Shown: piece after piece, positions 7,495 to 14,673 of the stretch | Numbering within the stretch: position 1 is the first letter of the stretch | How the letters are laid out: each line of letters starts with the position of its first letter | From: DATJPD01 sp036394195 | Lineage (GTDB): Bacteria > Pseudomonadota > Alphaproteobacteria > CACIAM-22H2 | Assembly: GCA_036394195.1 (NCBI GenBank) | Contig: DASWFO010000302.1 | Location: forward strand, 1-28,106 | Reading direction: 5' to 3' | Length of the DNA stretch: 28,106 nucleotides | Made by a program: the position numbers and the translations under genes | Notes under the pieces: model-generated | Told to the model about the DNA's origin: nothing | The model's database searches: none | Seen by the model: the letters and a program-made list of their open reading frames with translations, nothing else

Positions 7495-9387
7495 TCACAC
7501 CGCCCAGCAGCTGCAGCCGAGCGCGCCCCAGAAGCTCTTCAGGTCGGCGATGGGCAGCTTGCTGGACCACGCCGTCGCATGCTGATGGCCGTGAATGCCG
7601 CACGCATGGGCGCAGCCGCAGGCCGCGGTCGCCCGGCGCAACACCGCCGTCTCGCGCGCCGCGACCGGGTCGCCCCAGGCGGCATAGCCGCCGAAGGTGC
7701 GGACCGGCGACCAATGCGGCATCGCCGGCGGCGGCGCGCTCTCGTCGAACGGCGCGAAGTTGCCCGCACCATAGACCACCTTGCCGCCGACCATGGTGAG
7801 GTCGGAGGTCGTGTCGGCGATCTCGTCCTCGGCACAGGCGAAATAGTCGCGGTCGGGGACGATCAGGTCGGCCAGCTGGCCGACTTCGATCCGTCCCTTC
7901 TTGCCCTCCTCGTTGGAGAACCAGGTGACGTTCTCGGTCCACATGCGGAGTGCCGTCTCGCGGTCGAGGCAGTTGTGCCGCGGATAGATCTGCAGGCCGC
8001 CGACCGTCTTGCCGGTGACGAGCCAGGCCAGCGCCACCCAGGGATTGTAGGAGGCGACCCGGGTTGCGTCGGTCCCGGCAGACACCTTCAAGCCTGCCTT
8101 CAACATCTGCGAGATGGGGGGCGTCGCTTCGGCGGCCCCACGGCCGTAGCGCTCGACGAAATATTCGCCCTGGTAGGCCATGCGATGCTGCACGGCGATG
8201 CCGCCGCCGAGGGCCGCAATCCGATCGATCGATTGGTCCGAGATCGTCTCCGCATGATCGAAGAACCAGTTCAGTCCTTCGAGCGGGATGTCCTGGTTGA
8301 CACGCTCGAACACGTCGAGGGCGCGGCTAATCGTCTCGTCATAGGTGGCGTGCAGCCGCCACGGCCAGCGATTCTCGGCGAGGATCCGCACCACCTGCTC
8401 GAGCTCCGGTTCCATGTCCGCCGGCATGTCCGGGCGCGGCTGCCGGAAATCCTCGAAGTCGGCGGCGGAGAAGACCAGCATCTCGCCGGCGCCGTTGTGC
8501 CGGAAGTAGTCGGTGCCCTGCTTGTATTTCGAGGTTTTCGTCCAGTTCAGGAAATCGGCCTTCTCGCCCTTGGGCTTCTGGGTGAACAGGTTGTAGGCGA
8601 GCCGGATGGTGAGCTGGCCGTCGTCGGCGAGCTTCTGGATGACCGCATAGTCGTCCGGATAGTTCTGGAAGCCGCCGCCTGCGTCGATGGCACCGGTGAC
8701 TCCCAGGCGATTGAGCTCGCGCATGAAATGGCGCGTCGAATTGACCTGGTAGTCGAAGGGCAGCTTCGGACCTTTGGCCAGGGTCGCGTAGAGGATGCCG
8801 GCGTTGGGCTTGGCCAGCAGCAGTCCGGTCGGATTGCCCTTGGCGTCGCGCGTGATCTCGCCGCCGGGGGGCTCGGGCGTGTCCTTGGTGTAGCCGACGG
8901 CCCGCAGCGCCGCCGCGTTGAGCATCGCCCGGTCGTACAGGTGCAGCAGGAAGACGGGAGTCTCGGGGGCGACGGCATTGATCTCCTCGAGCGTCGGCAG
9001 CCGTTTCTCCGCGAATTGATGCGCGGTGAAGCCGCCGACCACGCGCACCCATTGCGGCGGCGGCGTTACGGCGACCTGGCGCTTCAGCATCGCCATCGCG
9101 TCGGCCAGACTGCGCACGCCGTCCCAGCGCAGCTCCATGTTGAAGTTGAGCCCGCCGCGGATGATGTGGAGATGGTTGTCGATGAGGCCGGGAAGGACGC
9201 GGCGCCCCTTGAGGTCGATGACCTTCGTGTCGGACGAGGCGAGCTTCATGACGTCGAGATCACGCCCGACGGCCGTGAAGACACCGTCCTTGATCGCGAC
9301 CGCGCTGGCATTCGGATTGGCGCGGTCGAGCGTGGTGAAGAGGCCGCGATGCAGGATGAGATCGGGCGCCGATATCGGGTTGCTCAT
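7495..9387 (-). CDS. YtcJ-like amidohydrolase (amidohydrolase_3) with Cys/His-rich tail
   Basis: A 630-aa metal-dependent hydrolase. Visible elements: PGLIDNHLHI with the HxH metal pair at residues 72 and 74, a LHATYDETISRAL segment (third metal-ligand region), FDHAETIS, and the SAGTDATRVASYNPW aspartate loop. A VGQLADLIVPDRDYF closing strand is typical of amidohydrolases. The substrate of the YtcJ branch is generally unknown; these enzymes hydrolyse amide or ester bonds of small molecules. The frame opens at 9492, but the ATG at 9387 overlaps the XapX stop (ATGA) and gives the conserved N-terminus. The last 42 residues hold a CGCAHACGIHGHQH cluster and a final GCSCW, a possible extra metal site. 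A truncated sister copy begins at 11154. Confidence 0.92.
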   Translation of the reverse strand: MSNPISAPDLILHRGLFTTLDRANPNASAVAIKDGVFTAVGRDLDVMKLASSDTKVIDLKGRRVLPGLIDNHLHIIRGGLNFNMELRWDGVRSLADAMAMLKRQVAVTPPPQWVRVVGGFTAHQFAEKRLPTLEEINAVAPETPVFLLHLYDRAMLNAAALRAVGYTKDTPEPPGGEITRDAKGNPTGLLLAKPNAGILYATLAKGPKLPFDYQVNSTRHFMRELNRLGVTGAIDAGGGFQNYPDDYAVIQKLADDGQLTIRLAYNLFTQKPKGEKADFLNWTKTSKYKQGTDYFRHNGAGEMLVFSAADFEDFRQPRPDMPADMEPELEQVVRILAENRWPWRLHATYDETISRALDVFERVNQDIPLEGLNWFFDHAETISDQSIDRIAALGGGIAVQHRMAYQGEYFVERYGRGAAEATPPISQMLKAGLKVSAGTDATRVASYNPWVALAWLVTGKTVGGLQIYPRHNCLDRETALRMWTENVTWFSNEEGKKGRIEVGQLADLIVPDRDYFACAEDEIADTTSDLTMVGGKVVYGAGNFAPFDESAPPPAMPHWSPVRTFGGYAAWGDPVAARETAVLRRATAACGCAHACGIHGHQHATAWSSKLPIADLKSFWGALGCSCWAV

Positions 9388-9674
9388 GTGCGTGCCGTTG
9401 GTTGGGAGGCGACGGATGGAGCGGAGGCCGGCGCCGACTGGCGCCCCGGCAGGAGTCCGAAGACGTGCGGCGTGCACTGTGACTGCCGCCACGCCGCAAC
9501 GAGAGACGAGCCAGCCAGCAGGTCCTTGGCCACGGGAACGATCTGTTCGCCGACCAGGATCCCAAGCAGGCCCACCAGCGCCACCACGGGCGGCGCCGGC
9601 GACCTGACGTTGAGCAGGCTGTAGATGATGCCGACCAGAAGGCCGACGCCCAGGGAGACAAGATAGACGCGCAT
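9384..9674 (-). CDS. XapX-domain membrane protein, copy A
   Basis: A 96-aa protein with two N-terminal membrane segments carrying the DUF1427/XapX signature: VGIIYSLLNVRSPAPPVVALVGLLG, then GILVGEQIVP. The C-terminal ~45 residues are soluble and less conserved. XapX is named from a xanthosine-utilisation locus, but its biochemical role is unknown; it often travels with isochorismatase-like and amidohydrolase genes, as here. The stop overlaps the amidohydrolase start by ATGA. It is preceded by isochorismatase copy A, 28 bases upstream. Copy B at 11151-11438 shares the same core but has diverged clearly elsewhere, so the two are an old duplication. Confidence 0.92.
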   Translation of the reverse strand: MRVYLVSLGVGLLVGIIYSLLNVRSPAPPVVALVGLLGILVGEQIVPVAKDLLAGSSLVAAWRQSQCTPHVFGLLPGRQSAPASAPSVASQPTART

Positions 9675-9702
9675 GCGCGGGTCCTCCGTCGCGTGAGGTC
9701 CC

Positions 9703-10386
9703 CTACGCTTTCACCGGCGCCAGCGCCTCGTGCGGGGTTGAGGTGCGCTGCGCCGCCTTGTGGACCATCGTGTAGGCATAATCCACGCCCATGCCGTACG
9801 CGCCGGAATGCTCGCGCACGATCGCCATGACGGCGTCATAGGTGTCTTTGCGAGCCCAGTCGCGCTGCCATTCCAACAGCACCTGCTGCCAGGTCACGGG
9901 AACGACGCCGGCCTGAATCATGCGCTGCATCGAGTAGTCATGCGCCTCCTTCGAGGTGCCGCCTGAGGCGTCGGCCACCATGTAGATCTCGTAGCCACCC
10001 TCGAGCATGGCCGACAGCGCGAACGTGTTGTTGCAGACCTCCGTCCACAGACCCGACACGACCACCTTGTTTCGGCCGTTTGCCTTGAGGGCGTCGCGCA
10101 CCTTCTTGTCGTCCCACGAGTTCATCGACGTCCGCTCGAGCAGCTTCTTCTCCGGAAAGACGTCGAGCAGCTCGGGGTAGGTGTAGCCGGAGAAGCTCTG
10201 CGATTCGACGGTGGTGATGGTGGTCGGGATGTTGAACACCTTCGCCGCCTTGGCCAGCGCCACGACGTTGTTCTTCAGCACCTGGCGGTCGATCGACTGT
10301 ACGCCGAACGCCATCTGGGGCTGTTGGTCGATGAAGATGATCTGGCTGTTCTGCGGCGTGAGGACTTCGAGCTTGGAATTGGCCAT
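9703..10386 (-). CDS. Isochorismatase-like (YcaC-type) cysteine hydrolase, copy A
   Basis: A 227-aa alpha/beta cysteine hydrolase. The catalytic Asp is in IIFIDQQPQMAF (Asp20) and the nucleophile in SGLWTEVC (Cys118). The R-T-S-M-N-S-W segment matches the YcaC subgroup, which has Arg in place of the classical lysine region. Isochorismatase-fold members hydrolyse amides such as nicotinamide or N-carbamoyl compounds; YcaC-type substrates are unknown. The ATG at 10386 is chosen because AGGAG stands six bases upstream and the N-terminus aligns with copy B; the frame itself opens at 10467. The stop of a relic alpha/beta hydrolase lies 14 bases upstream, so this gene once followed a complete hydrolase gene, as the scar at 14605-14658 also suggests. 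Confidence 0.92.
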   Translation of the reverse strand: MANSKLEVLTPQNSQIIFIDQQPQMAFGVQSIDRQVLKNNVVALAKAAKVFNIPTTITTVESQSFSGYTYPELLDVFPEKKLLERTSMNSWDDKKVRDALKANGRNKVVVSGLWTEVCNNTFALSAMLEGGYEIYMVADASGGTSKEAHDYSMQRMIQAGVVPVTWQQVLLEWQRDWARKDTYDAVMAIVREHSGAYGMGVDYAYTMVHKAAQRTSTPHEALAPVKA

Positions 10387-10400
10387 CGTGATCTCCTGGC

Positions 10401-10607
10401 TTATGCTTTGATGAAGGCGACAATGTCGGCGTTTATGGTCTCGACCTGGCTGGTAGGCATGCCGCACGGTATGCCGGGGTCAACAATCAAAGGCGCGGAA
10501 CACCTCTCTGTGCCTCGCCAGGTGCAATCTTGGTGGAGCGCACCAGTGAAGCTATCCCCCAGAAGGGGGGGCGAAGCAATGAAAGCGGGGGGATGCGGTG
10601 AGGACAT
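10401..10607 (-). pseudogene. Remnant of alpha/beta hydrolase C-terminus (second relic) in a 68-codon fusion frame
   Basis: Codons 10401-10479 read PGIPCGMPTSQVETINADIV then AFIKA and stop, clearly the end of the alpha/beta hydrolase at 14674 (PGFPHGMPTTNAETINADLL then AFIKG). The catalytic His has become Cys. Upstream codons (10480-10607) open with an ATG but resemble nothing I recognise. They lie beside another hydrolase relic whose stop is at 10623. The remnant stop is 14 bases before isochorismatase copy A, the same arrangement as 14674/14658. Almost certainly non-functional as an enzyme. Confidence 0.75.
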
Positions 10608-10622
10608 TATGGATCTGCTGGC

Positions 10623-10745
10623 TTATGCCTTTATGAAGGCGAGAAGATCGGCATTGATCGTCTCGGCGTGAGTCGTCGGCATGCCGTGCGGAAAGCCCGG
10701 ATAGCTCTTCAGTGTAGCGTTCTTCAGCAGCTTCGCCGACAGCGG
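10623..10745 (-). pseudogene. Remnant of alpha/beta hydrolase C-terminus (first relic)
   Basis: In the frame ending at the TAA 10625-10623, codons read PLSAKLLKNATLKSYPGFPH, GMPTTHAETINADLL and AFIKA, nearly identical to the last 40 residues of the hydrolase at 14674-15654, including the catalytic His. DNA identity is about 93% by eye. It is out of frame with the flavoprotein fragment it is fused to, so it is not translated as hydrolase. Confidence 0.85.
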
Positions 10746-11077
10746 TCGCGAGCCGTTTCACCGATCCGCGCCGCACATCACCGGCGGCAAACGATCCCGG
10801 CACCGATGTTTCGAGATGGAAGGGCTGGCGCTTCAGGGGCCAGTTCGCCGGCGAGCGGCCGTGATCCAGCAGGTCGGCCCCGGTGACGAGAAAGCCCGCG
10901 CCGTCGCGGGAGATGGCGGTATCCTTCGCCCACTCCGTGTTGGGGACGCCGCCGATGCAGACAAACAACCAGTTTGCATCGAGCCATTGCGTCGCACCGG
11001 AGGCGCGGTCCTTCAGGGCGAAGCGTTGCAGCACCTCTCCGCCGTCCAGCTCCGTCACTTCCGCATTGTAGCAAACC
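10733..11077. repeat. 345-bp direct repeat of flavoprotein DNA (partner 12247-12591)
   Basis: The two stretches align without gaps at an offset of 1514 bases. I count seven mismatches, about 98% identity. The left boundary is the 14-base word TCGCCGACAGCGGT (10733-10746), which occurs in both the flavoprotein (12247-12260) and the alpha/beta hydrolase (14784-14797). The crossover between the two genes therefore lies within a microhomology. The right boundary lies in a short GCRAACC/CCGCG overlap with amidohydrolase sequence. Confidence 0.88.
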
Positions 11078-11150
11078 GCGCTCGCCGTCGGACGGGACCT
11101 GTCGAGCGTGGTGAAGAGCCCGCGATGCAGGATCAGATCAGGCGCCTGGT

Positions 11151-11438
11151 TCATGAGCAGGACTCCGGCGGTTGGACGGTGGTGGGCGAAAGTTGTTCAG
11201 CGTGGCGCCCCGGAAGCTCGCCGAACATGTGCGATGCGCATTTCGCGGCGTTCCACGCCGTGTGCAGCGGCGTGCCGGCCAGGAACTGCTTGCCGATGGG
11301 AACGAGCTGCTCGCCGATGAGGATTCCGAACAGGCCGACCAGCGCCACCACGGGCGGCGCCGGCGACCTGACGTTGAGGAGGCTGTAGATAACGCCGACC
11401 AGCAGGCCGGCGGCAAGCGACAACAGGTAGAGCTTCAT
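11151..11438 (-). CDS. XapX-domain membrane protein, copy B
   Basis: A 95-aa protein with two membrane segments and the core LLNVRSPAPPVVALVGL as in copy A, followed by GILIGEQLVPIGKQFLAGTP. The C-terminal 40 residues differ from copy A, but both keep a Cys- and HxFG/HMFG-containing stretch (CTPHVFG versus CASHMFG). It lies 42 bases after isochorismatase copy B. Its stop overlaps by ATGA the start of the mosaic relic that replaced the expected amidohydrolase. So the isochorismatase-XapX-amidohydrolase trio was present twice and copy B has lost its third member. Function unknown beyond membership of the family. Confidence 0.9.
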   Translation of the reverse strand: MKLYLLSLAAGLLVGVIYSLLNVRSPAPPVVALVGLFGILIGEQLVPIGKQFLAGTPLHTAWNAAKCASHMFGELPGRHAEQLSPTTVQPPESCS

Positions 11439-11480
11439 CGACAGTCTCCAGTGGCTCCGAGATCTGAGCCGTTCGGCCGA

Positions 11481-12137
11481 TCAGGCCTGCTTCGGCGCCG
11501 GACCACCCTCGGACGCATGCTCGCCGAGCGCCCATTTCGAGAAGCGCACCTGGATTCCATAAGGCGAATGGGCCTTGAGGATCTCCATCACGCCGTCGTA
11601 AGTGGCGCTGCGTGCCCAATCCTGCTGGAGCTCGAAGAGGTACTGGAGCGCCGTAATCGGGACGGCGCCCGCCTGTACGCCCCGGTCCATGGCGCGATTG
11701 TGCGCCTCGGGCGAAACGTCGCCGCAGGCGTCGGCAACGATATAGATCTCGAACCCCTCCTTGAGCAGGTCGAGGGTCGGAAACATCACGCAGGCTTCGG
11801 TCCACAGGCCCGCGATGACGAGCTTCTTGCGTCCCAGCGCTTGGACGGCCTTCCGGAAATTCGCGTCCAACCACGAATTTATCGACGTGCGGTCGAAGAC
11901 TTCGTGCTTGGGGAACAACGCGGTGATTTCCGGCATGAACGGGCCAGAGAACGAGTCTTTGGCCACCGTCGAGAGCACGGTCGGGATATCGAACAGCTTG
12001 GCGGCCTTGGCCAAGACCTGGGCGTTGTTGAATACGACCAGCCGGTCATGCGACTGAACGCCCTGGTACATCGCCGGTTGGAAATCGATGAGCGCGATTG
12101 CGCTGTTCTGCGGGGTCAGCATTTCGACTTTTGACAT
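11481..12137 (-). CDS. Isochorismatase-like (YcaC-type) cysteine hydrolase, copy B
   Basis: A 218-aa cysteine hydrolase. Catalytic Asp18 lies in IALIDFQPAMYQGV, and nucleophile Cys116 in IAGLWTEACVMFP. The RTSINSWLD segment marks the same YcaC-type subgroup as copy A. It is clearly homologous to copy A along its length but diverged throughout, so the paralogues are old and may differ in substrate. The TEAC in place of TEVC and a different C-terminal extension (KWALGEHASEGGPAPKQA) distinguish it. The ATG at 12137 begins 57 bases after the flavoprotein stop. It is part of the same minus-strand run as the monooxygenase and Tat-exported hydrolase. Confidence 0.92.
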   Translation of the reverse strand: MSKVEMLTPQNSAIALIDFQPAMYQGVQSHDRLVVFNNAQVLAKAAKLFDIPTVLSTVAKDSFSGPFMPEITALFPKHEVFDRTSINSWLDANFRKAVQALGRKKLVIAGLWTEACVMFPTLDLLKEGFEIYIVADACGDVSPEAHNRAMDRGVQAGAVPITALQYLFELQQDWARSATYDGVMEILKAHSPYGIQVRFSKWALGEHASEGGPAPKQA

Positions 12138-12194
12138 GGGACATGATCCTTTGCTGAGGGTGGTTGGAGAACTGCGTTGCTGCGAAGACCGTTC

Positions 12195-13460
12195 TCAAGG
12201 GGTTTCGGCAAGATGGCGATGGACGAACGTGACCGCCATGCTTCCCTCGCCGACAGCGGTCGCGAGCCGTTTCACCGATCCGCGCCGCACATCACCTGCG
12301 GCAAACGATCCCGGCACCGATGTTTCGAGATGGAAGGGCTGGCGCTTCAGGGGCCAGCTCGCCGGCGAGCGGCCGTGATCCAGCAGGTCGGCTCCGGTGA
12401 CGAGAAAGCCCGCGCCGTCGCGGGAGATGGCGGTATCCTTCGCCCATTCCGTGTTGGGGACGCCGCCGATGCAGACAAACAACCAGTTTGCATCGAGCCA
12501 TTGCGTCGCACCGGAGACGCGGTCCTTCAGCGCGAAGCGTTGCAGCACCTCTCCGCCGTCCAGCTCCGTCACTTCCGCATTGTAGCGAACCTCGATCTTC
12601 GGATGCTCAAGGATGCGATCCGAGAGGTAATGCGACATGGTCTCCTTGAGGGTCGGGGCCCGGACCAGCATCGTCACCTTGCTGGCATACTCGGAGAGAT
12701 ACATTGCCGCCTGGCCGGCGGAGTTCGCGCCGCCAATGACGAAAACATGCCCGCCGCGGCACAGCGGCGCCTCGCTCATGCCGGCGCCGTAATAGAACCC
12801 TCGGCCCAGGAACCGGCCCTCCTCGGGAATGTCGAGCCGCCTCCATTCCACGCCGGTCGCGCAGATATTCGCGCGCGCGATCATCTTCGATCCGTCCGCC
12901 AGATCGGCGACGATCCGGCCGTCCCGAAACTCCGCCTTGATGCCCTCGCGCATCATCAGGATTTCAATGCCGAACTTGACGGCCTGCTGCCGGGCGCGCT
13001 CGCAAAGTTCCGCGCCGGAAATGCCGTCCGGGAAGCCCATGTAATTTTCGATCAGCGATGACGATCCGGCCTGTCCGCCGATCGCGTGTCGTTCGATCAT
13101 AACGGCATGCAGCCCTTCGGAGGCGGCGTACACGGCGGCCGACAGCCCGGCCGGCCCCGCGCCATAGATCGAGAGGTCGTATTCGCGCCGGCGGGGCTGT
13201 GTGACCCAGCCCAGCCGGTCGGCCAGCTCGCGCACGGAGGGCGCATAGAGGCGGCGGCCGTCCGGCAGTTCGACGACGGGAAGTCGGGCGTTCGCAAAAT
13301 CGGGAGTGCCCAGTTCCCGCTGGCTGTCCTCGTCGTTATGGAGCTCGATCCAGTCAAAGGCGACCACGCTGCGCTGCAGGAAATCCCGAAGTTCGTACGC
13401 GCCGCCGGTCTGGGCCTGGCCGAATAGGCGCACGCGCCCGGGGCGGCTGGTGTCGGTCAC
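12195..13460 (-). CDS. Thioredoxin-reductase-like FAD/NAD(P) oxidoreductase with thioredoxin-fold N-terminus
   Basis: A 421-aa flavoprotein. Residues ~8-86 resemble a thioredoxin/glutaredoxin-like fold without cysteines (RVRLFGQAQTGGAYELRDFL, then ARLPVVELPDGRRLYAPS). The FAD-binding site is YDLSIYGAGPAGLSAAVYAA (from ~94), the NAD(P) site HVFVIGGANSAGQAAMYLSE, and the closing FAD motif PGSFAAGDVRRGSVKR. The redox-active CxxC of true thioredoxin reductases is absent; the corresponding region reads GFYYGAGMSEAPLC. That is typical of a branch also found fused to cyclic-nucleotide or other sensor domains, whose electron acceptor is not known. The ATG at 13460 overlaps the monooxygenase stop (ATGA), so the two flavoproteins are translationally coupled. 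The C-terminal third is duplicated at 10733-11077. Confidence 0.9.
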   Translation of the reverse strand: MTDTSRPGRVRLFGQAQTGGAYELRDFLQRSVVAFDWIELHNDEDSQRELGTPDFANARLPVVELPDGRRLYAPSVRELADRLGWVTQPRRREYDLSIYGAGPAGLSAAVYAASEGLHAVMIERHAIGGQAGSSSLIENYMGFPDGISGAELCERARQQAVKFGIEILMMREGIKAEFRDGRIVADLADGSKMIARANICATGVEWRRLDIPEEGRFLGRGFYYGAGMSEAPLCRGGHVFVIGGANSAGQAAMYLSEYASKVTMLVRAPTLKETMSHYLSDRILEHPKIEVRYNAEVTELDGGEVLQRFALKDRVSGATQWLDANWLFVCIGGVPNTEWAKDTAISRDGAGFLVTGADLLDHGRSPASWPLKRQPFHLETSVPGSFAAGDVRRGSVKRLATAVGEGSMAVTFVHRHLAETP

Positions 13461-14608
13461 GGCGCAGAGCTCCTGATTGGCGAGTTAGCCCATCTGTTGC
13501 CGAGCGCGATGCCGTAGCGGGTGAGATCGTTGCCGTAGTCGAGCTGAACGGTCTCTGCAGCTTTCAGGCCGGCGTCGATCTTTTGCCGTGCTTGAGTCAG
13601 ATGGCGCCCGAGGACCGATGCGTCATGGGCTGCCTTGGCCGTAGCGCCAGCCGTATGTGGCCGCACGACAAAAGCGGCATCGCCGAGCAGTATCACCCGT
13701 CCGAAGACAGTCTGCGGCACCACCACATCGACGATGGTCTGGACGAACGGGTCAGGCGTCTCGGCGACCAGCTCCGCGAAAACCGGGTGCACTTCGCGCC
13801 TGGCGAGACTGCAGATCTCGTCGACCAGAGCCTGAGAGCTCATGCCCTGCGCAAGCGAGGAATGGTGCCGGCGGCCGTCCTTATCCGTCAGAAAGCGTCT
13901 CAAATCCTGGTCCGCGGCGCGAACGTACCAGACCCAATTGAGCCGACGGCGGCCGGGTGAGACGTCCCCGCCGTCGCCCGGAATGAAGTAGACCAGGATA
14001 TGTCCGCCCGAGCGGGCTTCGCAGAAGGTGAAGGCATCGTCGAAATAGGACACGAGCCGTTGGGGGGCGTCGGCTTCGTCCAGGGTGCCGCGCCAAGCGA
14101 CATAGCCGGCATAATGCGGCGCGGCGTCAGGGAGGAAGCGTTGGCGGAAAGCCGAGTTCGCCCCGTCGGCTGCGATCAGGATGTCGCTTTCAAGGCGCTG
14201 GCGGCCCGTGACGGCAGCGACGGCGCGCCCCGGTTCATCGGTGATGTCGCTGACTGTCGCGCCCATATGGTAGCGGTCATGCGGAAAGGTGGCGCGCAGC
14301 GTGAGATAGATCGCCTCCCAGGATGTGAAGGCCTGGGGCATGGCTTGCGTCTGACCATCGCCGCCGGAGGGGTCCAGATAGCGCCGCACCCGGCACGACG
14401 TGACGGGCAGAGCCGGCGCGTTATGTTCGTGCAAGAGTGAGGTCAGCTGCGGCTGTACGACGATTCCGGCCCCACGGGTATTCATGGGCCCGGGTTCGCG
14501 CTCGAATATCTCGACATCCGCACCAATGCCTCGCAGGGCGATCCCGGCGCAGAGCCCTCCGATCGAGCCGCCGGCAACCGTAACCTTCAAGGGCGAATCT
14601 CTGTTCAT
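13457..14608 (-). CDS. FAD-dependent aromatic monooxygenase (2,6-dihydroxypyridine hydroxylase-like)
   Basis: A 383-aa single-component flavin hydroxylase. The N-terminal Rossmann motif is VTVAGGSIGGLCAGIAL (residues 9-25), the middle DG motif ILIAADGANSAFR, and the C-terminal GD motif FGRVILLGDAAFVVRPHTA. The central PGDGGDVSPGRRRLNWVWY segment resembles the substrate domain of 2,6-dihydroxypyridine 3-monooxygenase and relatives, which hydroxylate electron-rich aromatic rings using NAD(P)H and O2. The frame opens far upstream (14953), but that part is antisense or out of frame with the hydrolase, so the ATG at 14608 is used. That ATG overlaps the stop of an isochorismatase relic (ATGA), and the stop overlaps the next flavoprotein start. 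The exact substrate is not knowable from sequence. Confidence 0.88.
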   Translation of the reverse strand: MNRDSPLKVTVAGGSIGGLCAGIALRGIGADVEIFEREPGPMNTRGAGIVVQPQLTSLLHEHNAPALPVTSCRVRRYLDPSGGDGQTQAMPQAFTSWEAIYLTLRATFPHDRYHMGATVSDITDEPGRAVAAVTGRQRLESDILIAADGANSAFRQRFLPDAAPHYAGYVAWRGTLDEADAPQRLVSYFDDAFTFCEARSGGHILVYFIPGDGGDVSPGRRRLNWVWYVRAADQDLRRFLTDKDGRRHHSSLAQGMSSQALVDEICSLARREVHPVFAELVAETPDPFVQTIVDVVVPQTVFGRVILLGDAAFVVRPHTAGATAKAAHDASVLGRHLTQARQKIDAGLKAAETVQLDYGNDLTRYGIALGNRWANSPIRSSAP

Positions 14609-14658
14609 GAAGGACCGAGGGCGTCCGGTGTGAGGACCTCGAGCGTGGGATTGGCCAT
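14605..14658 (-). pseudogene. Deletion-scar mini-ORF carrying an isochorismatase start
   Basis: The 17-codon frame MANPTLEVLTPDALGPS begins like isochorismatase copy A (MANSKLEVLTPQNS) and keeps the same leader (TAAGCCAGGA...ATG) 15 bases after the alpha/beta hydrolase stop. After codon 11 the homology ends and a stop follows that overlaps the monooxygenase start by ATGA. I read this as an isochorismatase gene reduced to its first codons by deletion, leaving a translatable coupling peptide. The last six codons are not identifiable. Confidence 0.65.
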
Positions 14659-14673
14659 CGTTGGTGTCCTGGC

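Larger units (their letters stand above)
10552..11154 (-). pseudogene. Mosaic reading frame: amidohydrolase start + flavoprotein C-terminus + out-of-frame hydrolase end
   Basis: An open 200-codon frame assembled from three genes. Residues 1-27 match the start of the amidohydrolase (PDLILHRGLFTTLD shared with 9387). Residues ~28-140 match the C-terminal NAD/FAD part of the flavoprotein at 12195-13460 (YNAEVTELDGGEVLQRFALK through FAAGDVRRGSVKRLATAVGE). Beyond that the DNA is the end of the alpha/beta hydrolase read in a wrong frame. The start overlaps the stop of XapX copy B by ATGA, exactly as in the intact copy A pair, so it was once a normal amidohydrolase gene. A truncated flavoprotein lacking its FAD-binding N-terminal half should be inactive. 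An assembly artefact in a repeat-rich locus is the main alternative. Confidence 0.85.

Noticed and set aside
7144..9624. An 826-codon open frame on the plus strand across the amidohydrolase gene
   Set aside because: It is antisense to a gene with complete amidohydrolase motifs; composition is arginine-rich with no recognisable domain. High GC keeps antisense frames open.
10555..10572. CCCCC-AGAA-GGGGG hairpin as a terminator
   Set aside because: The stem is good, but no T-run follows on either strand and it lies among gene relics.
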